Shown piece after piece: positions 24,101-36,100 of a DNA stretch of 64,000 bases. This DNA is from Petrosia ficiformis (lineage: Eukaryota > Porifera > Demospongiae > Haplosclerida > Petrosiidae). Under the pieces are notes generated by a model. The model saw nothing but the letters and a program-made list of their open reading frames with translations. It ran no database searches and had not been told where the DNA came from. Position numbers and translations under genes: made by a program. How positions within the stretch are numbered: position 1 is the stretch's first letter; each line of letters begins with the position of its first letter. Location: contig OX345636.1 of assembly GCA_947044365.1 (NCBI GenBank), positions 6,592,001-6,656,000 on the forward strand, written 5' to 3'.

Positions 24101-27100
24101 TGCCACATGGAATATATTTTTATTGAGAGTGTGGTCACTGTTGTATCATCACAGTGATAATATATATTCCATGTGTACATGTGGAGGTATACTATAACTG
24201 TTTTGTACATGTAGCATGGAAATGAAGTGGAAATGTTATTCCTTTCCAGTAGTTATGGAATGGTTTATGGATTCACTCCTTATCTTGTAAATAGACCTGT
24301 TAATTGTAGAATGTCATCTTTCTGTCAACATTTATCATGTGTCACTCACTACAAGTGATTATGAAACATGATACATGTATTTGTGTCCCTTTGATAATGG
24401 GTGTATAATTGGGATTTAAAATGTTTTGTTATTAATATCAGGTGTTATTAATTGTTTCACATACATCATGTATTTGTACTTTAGTATTCAATTACATGTA
24501 CACAGTGTAACATGTAAAATCAGGTTCATGTTTCATGTATATATCCTCACTGGGGTAGGTCATACTATCATACATATGGAGGAGGTTAGTACCTATATAT
24601 AACAGTAGCCCATGTAAGAATAAACTGTTCAATGATATGCAGGAGTGTTTGACATCTGTATTACACACTGTACTAGTTATGTTATATACACACAAGGGTT
24701 TTCATAATTCTCAAAATATGTTTTAATTGTCAACCTATTGTGTCTGAAAAATGATCATCAAATATCACAATACATTCATACATGTCAACCCAACAAGTGT
24801 TTAGGAGTACATAATATATTTATGATATAAATGGTCACTATTATCAGTATTGAAAAATGTGCCAAGTGGGTGTGTTTAGGTGTGGTTTAATCAATAATCA
24901 ATCATTACACATGGTGCGCAGAAAGTTGATAATTAGACCTACGTATGTACATTATGATGATATAACTTTAGGATATGAAAAGTATTGAGTATAATACTGG
25001 TATAATATATTACTTATTATTACTGGATCACATGATCTAGTAAATGGTTACATATTATTATCACAGCTGCTGTTATTATTTTCTTGTCCATTCATTGTTG
25101 TTCATATTATAACTAGTAATAGGTATATTGAACAGTTGAGACAACATTTTTTACAGTATAACAATCATTAACTATTATGAACTAACACTTACACACACCT
25201 CATCATACCATATCTTTTTATTAAAGTATAATGATAAGTATAGGTTATACACCGAGGTAAAGGTTTCTACTGGATTTATCAAACCGAGGGCCGAAGGCAC
25301 GAGGTTTGATAAATCAGTAGAAACCGTACCGAGGTGTATAACCGTCTTCTACCATGAAACGCGCGCGAAATACAGTAACTAAGCAAATCTTTGCGTGTGG
25401 CAACAGTATACATAATTTCACTAACCTATGGATATAGTGTGGGTTTCTGTGACTCTTTAGACAAGTAACTGATCAACAGTTCACTCGTAAATGACAAAAA
25501 GAGTTCTACATGTGGCAGACTTCCGGCTCCTCCTCTACTCGAACTCCAGTATAAGGTGTGGTCTTACGAATTCCAACAGCAATCGTGATATCGATCGATT
25601 GCGATCGATATCAAGAAGCTAGCACTAGCACTGCAAGAACAGCCCCACCCAACTCTCATACGAGAGGAAGCAATAGAAGACCTCAATCACAAGCATACAA
25701 ACTGGTGTCAGATTTTCAAAAAGAACATGCATCACTATGAATTACAGCTAATAATTATAGCTAGGGTTGTATATAGTCATCATGATTATTGTTTTATGTC
25801 AATTATTATTATAATTATTATTTATGAAGTATTATATATAAAGAAATTGACAACTATATAAGTTGAATTTCCTATCAAAACCCATATCCCGGGAAGTTTG
25901 ATAAATCACTTATCAAACCTCCCGGGAACACTTATCAAACCTCCCGGGAACACTTATCAACCTCTCAGTAGGTTTCAGTGTAATTTAGCAACCTCATTTA
26001 CTGCAATCTGATTGGTCAGTTTACTATAGGCATGGTAGAATAATAATTATTATTAACTCGTGTCATACCAGGATATAATAGGATCAAATGAAATGTGTAA
26101 TTGTAACATACATGTACATGTAACATAACAGGGTATCATAATGTGGATAGGTCTATCCTGATGTTATTTGCATTGTACTAAATAAACTTACAAGTTCTAA
26201 TTTACAAGAGTCATCTACTGTTTATCAATAACACATTAACCACTAAATTGTAATTATATTACATATGATAATGAAGTGACTATATATACATGTAGCGTGT
26301 CGTGGGTTCGAATCCCACCTGAGGCAACTCTCATTTTTCATTTTTCCATTGCCTCAGGTGTCTTTCTTTCTTTCTTTCTTTCTACATCTCTGATAACATC
26401 ATGTAATTGAATAATATATCCTATTAGAGGTTATTTGATTACATCATTTACATGATAATACATAAAAAGTAAACTGTGTCACACTGTGAGTCTGATATTT
26501 TGAGTGGTAATATCCCAGAATATGAAATATTGTGACATCATTTAAATAACCTCTCAAATATTTAAAAGAAGCTGGTATTTATCATTCATATTTTTAATCC
26601 TCATTTATTATGTACATGTATTGTATTTGTATTGACCTCTTCATGATGAGATCATGTAGATATAATCAAAGATTGATATTAATATAAATGATGTTACAGA
26701 CATTCTAAGTGAGGGTTGGTTCTGCTGGTTAGTCTACTGTTCATCAGCTTATAGTCCAGTTAGATATTTGAGAAGATAGAAACAGCTGGTTTTGAAACTA
26801 GTTTTGGAATTAGTACAATGCTACGCTCTTCTGCCATCAAGGTATCTGGTGGCGTAAAAGTGCCTGACTAGATACCAGAAGGTCCATGGTTCAATCCCCA
26901 TTCATAGTCCATGCAGACTTATTTTATTTTATTATTTTTTCTAATACACATGTACATGTACCTTATGATATTAGCCTTATGTCTAAAGTAAACTAGTGTT
27001 TAATAGTACATGTACATATATAGTAATACTTGTGCATGTACATACTGGATTGGATATAGATGTACATGTATAGGTGTTTAGTATTGATATTGTACAGGTA

Positions 27101-30100
27101 GTGTTTAATATTATATATAGTAATACATGTACACACTGGATATACATGTACATGTATGGGTGTTTAGTATTGATATTTTACAAGTAGTGTTTAATATTAT
27201 ATATAGTAATACATGTACACACTGGATATACATGTACATGTATAGGTGTTTAGTATTGATGTTGTACTGGTAGTGTATACATGTAAGTGTTGATGCCAGT
27301 CACATGTACATGTATATAAGTGTCACTTTGTTTGTATATTACTTGCTACATGTGATTGATTAGGTGTAAGTGATCCAACAGTAGCTGCATGTGTCAGTAT
27401 ACATGACTTACAGCTGGCAGTGAATAAAGTTTCAGCAGTTGTATTCAATTTGTGGTTTATACATGTACATGTATGGTTGGTTTAATTTACTGGACTATGT
27501 AGTTTTGGTATATAATTATAATTATTTTAAATAATGTTTACAAAGAGATTTCTGAGCTAACATGATGTTTATGCAAACTTTATTTTAAAGCAAGTAGAAG
27601 TAGACATCTGCTTGTGACCAAGCTATAAACACAGACAAAATAAAATTAGTATCTAATAGATTACTCATATATTTTGAATCTTATCGCTTTTGTCAATAAG
27701 CGCATACACTTAAAAACCTGCAAATACAGTAACAACATAGTAACACGATATAAATTGATATTTTAAATTTTTAATCTACATGTATTACATGTATTGATTT
27801 CATTTCTATATGTTCTGTAATTCAACTGAATGTTATAATATATATACACATGTACTATACAAACACACTATACAAAATACACAAAACTTTTATTCAGTTT
27901 TCATGAAAATTAGTGTTAGCCTAAGGTCTTAGTCTTAAATTGTGATTATTAAAGTGTGTACATACAATGTATTTTTAGTCAGTGACATGACCTGACTTTT
28001 GCATAGATGAAGGGTTAGGGAAAGTACATATTGTATGTATGTACTAATAAAGTGTACTTATATCACTTTGGGTATGTCTGAAGCATATATAATTAGTGTG
28101 TGGTTCAGTAGTCTGTTAGTACACTAGTAAACACATTTCTACAATCTACAAAACTGTAATAGTATCTCATATATTAGGTATATCTTCACACAATCATTAT
28201 ATCAATAATATATATTATCAGCAAATGTCATATACATGTATGTCATATACATGTATGTCACTTCCTATGATCAAACGTTTTGCAACAAGACAACTAATGT
28301 ACAATGTACATGTACATGTATATGTACTTCCCTTGTACATAAAGATGACCTGACTACATTGTGACTATATAGTAGAGCATAACCTCACAATTCCATAGTC
28401 ATACCATATACAACATTGTATTTAATATCATTGTTATATCATTAGTGTTATACAAGTACTACACTTAAATATTTTGTAGTTCATTCAACATAACTTGTTA
28501 ATCATACTACATACAAGATATATTCCTTTAGTGGATGATGTAATATCCTCTTATACACACATGTACTTTAATTTTGTGAAAGCCTACTTATGTTAGATAG
28601 GTATCTTCAGGGTTTGCTTACTCCATTTTTACCTATTCTGGTTTTGCCTACTAGCTAAATAAGTTATTACATTAAGACCCATTGTCATAGCTCAGTGCCT
28701 CCAACTAGAAATTACTCTTAGTATTTATAATCTTAAGTATTGTTATGAAACTTTACGTACATGTATTTTCAAAAATAAAAACAGGATGAATAACATATAT
28801 ATATACACTCAGTTATTCAGTACAGCTGGTCCAGAACTCCTGGTTGGTTTAGTTGAAATTTTAGTTTTTTTCTCTAGCAGGTACACTGACATTAGTATCA
28901 CTAACTGTAACACTACTAGCTGTAGACTCACTACTATAGGCTTTACTAGATCTGAGCTGCTACTGAAAGACACTCCATGTTTTTAGTTAAAGCACATGCA
29001 CTTTCTGTACTTGTAGTGTAATGTTCTGTGATCCATATTATTATACGTATAATTTCATATAATTAGTGAAAAATCCATGTAATTGGAGGCACTGAATGCT
29101 AACCTGATTATCTACATGTATATTGTAGTTATAAAAAGAGAGTAATGTTATTAATTTACTCCATTTTTTTTACGATAGTATTATAATTAGTCTATAACAA
29201 ATACAATGTAATTGTGTTTATGTATGAAGTGAAATATACTTTATAAAGCCTTAATCATGTGAAATAATAAGTCATACAGTGATCTGTACAGGAATACATA
29301 ACACAATCATATTACCTGTTAGTAAGGTGATTTTGGGTATTTTAATACATAGAGTGTCCTCCTGTAGATATGCACAATTTTTCTTAGGATCATACTCAAG
29401 ATCAGCAATACGTATGAACTCATGATAACCCCATCCTAATCCTCTTTCTCCTTCGATTACTTTTGATCGATATTTGATGTCAGCCCTATCATCGAGTTGT
29501 ATAATCTTCTCCTTGTGTTGATTATCTTCCCTCCAGTTCAGCATTTGAATAGAAATTTCACCTTTGAATGGCCATTGTAGGTATTGATCGTGTTCTCCTT
29601 TCATCAGACACACAAACAAGGAAACATGTGTGCCTTTACCATCACCAGACCCATTTGCATGAACCTTCATTTGTAATTTATATCCATCAGTACTGGTATA
29701 GAAAGGGGGACTATACCAGATCTTGTTAGATTTCTTGTGTGTTGAGAAATTCATCATGTTGATTATTAATGGTGGAAGGGAATATGATGACTTTGTAATT
29801 ATGGGAGGATACCAATCTGGTACTATACATGTAGGACCTGTAGATATAAAATGAAGATTATTCTCAACTGCAATAGTTTCAGTTGATCATATGACATTTC
29901 AATAATATTATATATATTAACAATTATTGTTTGATTTCCAACACTATTCTGTATTTTCACCTAGCTGCTATTACTGATAGATTGTTATCTATGTAGGTGA
30001 ATGACAATAATCCCATAAGTAGATGATATCTGATGAACTTATAAGTATACTACATGCTATTTATAGTATAATTATGTACTACATTGATTTGATTAGGAGG

Positions 30101-33100
30101 TGGTGTCTCTTTAATAACATGTACACAAAAATGTAATGTATATAAGTGATTCGTTAATATGGAGGTATACATGTACATGTACTTTAAGATTTAAGTGTAA
30201 GACTAGTACTTGTACATGTACTTCAAGATTTAAGTGTAAGACTAGTACTTGTACATGTACTAAGTAAAGTATTAATATGGAGGTATACATGTACATGTAC
30301 TTCAAGATTTAAGTATAAGACTAGTACTTGTACATGTACTAAGTAAAGTATTAATATGGAGGTATACATGTACTAAGTAAAGTATTAATATGGAGGTATA
30401 CATGTACATGTACTTCAAGATTTAAGTGTAAGACTAGTACTTGAACATGTACTAAGTAAAGTATTAATATGGAGGTATACATATACATGTACATGTACTT
30501 CAAGATTTAAGTATAAAACTAGTACTTGTACATGTACTAAGTAAAGTATTAATATGGAGGTATACATGTACTAAGTAAAGTACGAATATGGAGGTATACA
30601 TGTACATGCACTTCAAGATTTAAGTGTAAGACTAGTACTTGTACATGTACTAAGTAAAGTATGAATATGGAGGTATACATGTACATGCACTTCAAGATTT
30701 AAGTATAAGATTAGTGCTTGTACATGTACTAAGTAAAGTATGAATATGGAGGTATACATGTACATGCACTTCAAGATTTAAGTATAAGATTAGTGCTTGT
30801 ACATGTACTAAGTAAAGTATTAATATGGAGGTATACATGTACATGTACTTCAAGATCTAAGTGTAATACTAGTACTTGTACATGTACTAAGTAAAGTATT
30901 AATATGGAGGTATACACGTACATGTACTTCAAGATCTAAGTGTAATACTAGTACTTGTACATGTACTAAGTAAAGTATTAATATGGAGGTATACATGTAC
31001 ATGTACTTCAAGATCTAAGTGTAATACTAGTACTTGTACATGTACTAAGTAAAGTATTAATATGGAGGTATACATGTACATGTACTTCAAGATTTAAGAG
31101 TAAGACTAGTACTTGTACATGTACTAAGTAAAGTATTAATATGGAGGTATACATGTACTAAGTAAAGTATTAATATGGAGGTATACATGTACATGTACTT
31201 CAAGATTTATAAGTGTAAGACTAGTACTTGAACATGTACTAAGTAAAGTATTAATATGGAGGTATACATATACATGTACATGTACTTCAAGATTTAAGTA
31301 TAAGACTAGTACTTGTACATGTACTAAGAGTATTAATATGGAGGTATACATGTACTAAGTAAAGTACGAATATGGAGGTATACATGTACATGCACTTCAA
31401 GATTTAAGTGTAAGACTAGTACTTGTACATGTACTAAGTAAAGTATGAATATGGAGGTATACATGTACATGCACTTCAAGATTTAAGTGTAATACTAGTA
31501 CTTGTACATGTACTAAGTAAAGTATGAATATGGAGGTATACATGTACATGCACTTCAAGATTTAAGTATAAGACTAGTACTTGTACATGTACTAAGTAAA
31601 GTATTAATATGGAGGTATACATGTACATGTACTTCAAGATTTAAGTATAAGATTAGTGCTTGTACATGTACTAAGTAAAGTATTAATATGAAGGTATGCA
31701 TGTACATGTACTTCAAGATTTAAGTATAAGACTAGTACTTGTACATGTACTAAGTAAAGTATTAATATGGAGGTATACATGTACATGTACTTCAAGATTT
31801 AAGTATAAGACTAGCACTTGTACATGTACTAAGTAAAGTATTAATATGGAGGTATACATATACATGTACATGTACTTCAAGATTTAAGTATAAGACTAGT
31901 ACTTGTACATGTACTAAGTAAAGTATTAATATGGAGGTATACATGTACATGTACTTCAAGATTTAAGTGTAAGACTAGTACTTGTACATGTACTAAGTAA
32001 AGTATTAATATGGAGGTATACATGTACATGTACTTCAAGATTTAAGTGTAAGACTAGTACTTGTACATGTACTAAGTAAAGTATTAATATGGAGGTATAC
32101 ATGTACATGTACTTCAAGATCTAAGTGTAAGACTAGTACTTGTACATGTACTAAGTAAAGTATTAATATGGAGGTATACATGTACATGTACTTCAAGATT
32201 TAAGTGTAAGACTAGTACTTGTACATGTACTAAGTAAAGTATTAATATGGAGGTATACATGTACATGTACTTCAAGATCTAAGTGTAAGACTAGTACTTG
32301 TACATGTACTAAGTAAAGTATTAATATGAAGGTATACATGTACATGTACTTCAAGATCTAAGTGTAAGACTAGTACTTGTACATGTACTAAGTAAAGTAT
32401 TAATATGAAGGTATACATGTACATGTACTTCAAGATTTAAGTATAAGACTAGTACTTGTACATGTACTAAGTAAAGTATTAATATGGAGGTATACATGAT
32501 TTTATCAGAGATGTAGAAAGAAAGAAAGAAAGAAAGAAAAACACCTGAGGCAATGGAAAAATGAAAAATGAGAGTTGCCTCAGGTGGGATTCGAACCCAC
32601 GACACTCTGTATTTCAGACAGATGCTCTACCAACTGAGCTACCAAGGCAGCTCAGCTGGCAGGGTCCGAATCAAACATCTCATACGCCAGTGAGAACAGG
32701 CTAACTTAATACTAGGCAGTAGGTGAGGCCGGGGTAATGAAACTACCAAAGACACCAACACCAAACCTAAGGATGTATACATGATTTTATCAGAGATGTA
32801 GATGTACATGTACTTCAAGATTTAAGTGTAAGACTAGTACTTGTACATGTACTAAGTAAAGTATTAATATGGAGGTATACATGTACATGTACTAAGTAAA
32901 GTATTAATATGGAGGTATACATGTACCAAGTAAAGTATGAATATGGAGGTATACATGTACATGTACTTGAAAATTTAAGTGTAAGACTAGTACTTGTACA
33001 TGTACTAAGTAAAGTATTAATATGGAGGTATACCTGTACATGTACTACAAGATTAAAGTATAAGACTAGTACTTGTACATTTACTAAGTAATGTATTAAT

Positions 33101-36100
33101 ATGGAGGTATGCATGTACATGTACTTCAAGATTTAAATGTAAGACTAGTACTTGTACATGTACTAAGTAAAGTATTAATATGGAGGTATACATGTACATG
33201 TATTTCAAGATTTAAGTATAAGACTAGTACTTGTACATGTACTAAGTAAAGTATTAATATGGAGGTATACATGTACTTCAAGATTTAAGTATAAGACTAG
33301 TACTTGTGCATGTACTAAGTAAAGTATTAATATGGAGGTATACATGTACATGTACTTCAAGATTTAAGTGTAAGACTAGTACTTGTGCATGTACTAAGTA
33401 AAGTATTAATATGGAGGTACAATGTATACATGTACATGTACTTCAAGATTTAAGTGTAAGACTTGTACTTGTGCATGTACTAAGTAAAGTATTAATATGG
33501 AGGTATACATGTACATGTACTTCAAGATTTAAGTGTAAGACTAGTACTTGTACATGTACTAAGTAAAGTATTAATATGGAGGTATACATGTACATGTACT
33601 TCAAGATTTAAGTATAAGACTAGTACTTGTACATGTACTAAGTAAAGTATTAATATGGAGGTATACATGTACCAAGTAAAGTATGAATATGGAGGTATAC
33701 ATGTACATGTACTTCAAGATTTAAGTATAAGACTAGTACTTGTACATGTACTAAGTAAAGTATTAATATGGAGGTATGCATGTACATGTACTTCAAGATT
33801 TAAGTATAAGACTAGTACTTGTACATGTACATTAATATGGAGGTATGCATGTACATGTACTTCAAGATTTAAGTGTAAGACTAGTACTTGTACATGTACT
33901 AAGTAAAGTATTAATATGGAGGTATACATGTACATGTACTACAAGATTAAAGTATAAGACTAGTACTTGTACATTTACTAAGTAAAGTATTAATATGGAG
34001 GTATGCATGTACATGTACTTCAAGATTTAAGTGTAAGACTAGTACTTGTACATGTACTAAGTAAAGTATTAATATGGAGGTATACATGTACATGTATTTC
34101 AAGATTTAAGTATAAGACTAGTACTTGTACATGTACTAAGTAAAGTATTAATATGGAGGTATACATGTACTTCAAGATTTAAGTATAAGACTAGTACTTG
34201 TGCATGTACTAAGTAAAGTATTAATATGGAGGTATACATGTACATGTACTTCAAGATTTAAGTGTAAGACTAGTACTTGTGCATGTACTAAGTAAAGTAT
34301 TAATATGGAGGTACAATGTATACATGTACATGTACTTCAAGATTTAAGTGTAAGACTTGTACTTGTGCATGTACTAAGTAAAGTATTAATATGGAGGTAT
34401 ACATGTACATGTACTTCAAGATTTAAGTATAAGACTAGTACTTTTACATGTAGTATTAATATGGAGGTATACATGTACATGTACTTCAAGATTTAAGTAT
34501 AAGACTAGTACTTGTACATGTACTAAGTGAAGTATTAATATTATCATCTTGTTTATTGAAAGAGTGTTCATCATTCATTCAGTGAAGCAATAATTATTTT
34601 TATACTATTCATACTGAATACATAATATATAAAACACGATACATGTACATAAAGAAAAGATTACTTTATGCCCTGTCATAAAGTCAGACTGCTGCTTTCT
34701 TAGCTATAAAACCCATCAATCTATTAGTGCTGCCACGATATAGAAAATTTCATATTGTATGTTGTGACTGTTTATATCACGATATATCGCATATCACGAT
34801 ATAATTTAATTAATTATTCATTTATATTAATAATAATTAAATGTTTTGACCAAAAGTTACAGTTATGTTATTTTTGTCCTCTGCTCTTAAAACTTGCTGT
34901 ACCTTTTAAACTTAATTAGATACAACTATAAACTAAAATAAAGTAAGAAAATCTTAAAATTTCTAAGGCTAGATTCCTACCTCGGCCGTCATCTTGCTCG
35001 TGGGCAACGCACACTTTTCAGGAAGTCAAAGGCTTTGCTTTCCATGTTCCAGAATTAAGCTTGTTATTGTTTTAGAGACCTACAGACACCTTTAAGCTTG
35101 CAGAAAATCAACATAGATACCTTCTTTCAGGTGCATGCAAGAAATAGATTTTAACTAGTTCAAACATTTTTTTCAACTGCGCATTTGTATACCATATTGA
35201 TATAAGAAAATGTTATATCATATTGTATCGTGGCTTATTATATCGTGATATGTCGATATATCGTGGCAGCACTACAATGTATTATAGTCATTTATTTCTC
35301 CATTCTTCTTACTCAAGTTATATAACATTTTGGATTTTACATTTCAGCTGCTACAGCTGTTAGCCACAGTATTTATAAGCAGCTGTCTTTTAGTCATGAA
35401 TCAGTCTATAGTAATAGTATAGTATAGTAATGATAAAGAACATATTTGAAAAATAACCAATACTGATACTAGAAATAATGTCCAATAATGACTGATTACC
35501 AATTTTTTTTTATCAGTGAGTCAATTAAATGAACATCATTTATTTGTACATTTATGACAATAATTATTATGATTATAATATAAAATTAATCTGTATGAAC
35601 AAGATAATTATAATGATTCAGATAAAGTATCGCTATGATCACTTTACAGTAGCGATCACTCATTGGCTATGGCACTAGTATCAGTAGCATTATTTTATGC
35701 ACCAGGCTGATTAACCCTTCATCTGTGAGCTGACCCCCTGTAACTTCTTTACAACATACACAATGCAAGTGTCCTCGAAATTGATAATTAGTTATAGAGG
35801 ATGAGAAATGTAAGTAACTCTTGCTTCAGTTGAGTTTTAATTTAATACTCAAATAATCAAGTAAGAAAAATGAGATGAGATGACATGAGTAATAATTTTT
35901 AATTTTTGTTAAAACATTACCTGTTAGTAGTGACACCTGGAAACATAGACTCTCATGATGAAGATACTCCGTATTTTTGTCACTGTTGTATTGTAGATCT
36001 GCATGGGAGATGAGCTGATGTTCAAACATACCATTTGGTGCTATGGTATCTTCAGTAATTCTGTTTCGACAGTCAAATGGCGTACTATCATTGAAGGAAA

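Larger units (their letters stand above)
30120..34540. repeat. 4.4-kb minisatellite of ~79-bp units inside the gene
   Basis: Roughly 50 units of ATTAATATGGAGGTATACAT, GTACATGTACTTCAAGATTT, AAGTGTAAGACTAGTACTTG and TACATGTACTAAGTAAAGT, with shortened units lacking the middle. It occupies the intron between MATH modules 2 and 3. A SINE splits it at 32.5-32.8 kb. A higher-order copy is visible: the rare variant GGAGGTACAATGTATACATG occurs at about 33,413 and 34,309, about 896 bp apart, in matching context. Confidence 0.95.

Noticed and set aside
28786..28986. 66-codon plus-strand frame and the Ser/Thr-rich frame on its complement
   Set aside because: No convincing donor/acceptor pair in phase 1 for the main gene and no recognised motif.
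32576..32648. Independent functional tRNA-Phe gene
   Set aside because: Its 3' flank (hairpin, TTTC run, ATCTCTGATAA end) is shared with two other copies, which marks it as a SINE head.
30111..34496. Many short frames reading VHVQVLVL or LEVHVHVYLHIN
   Set aside because: By-products of the ~79-bp minisatellite on both strands.
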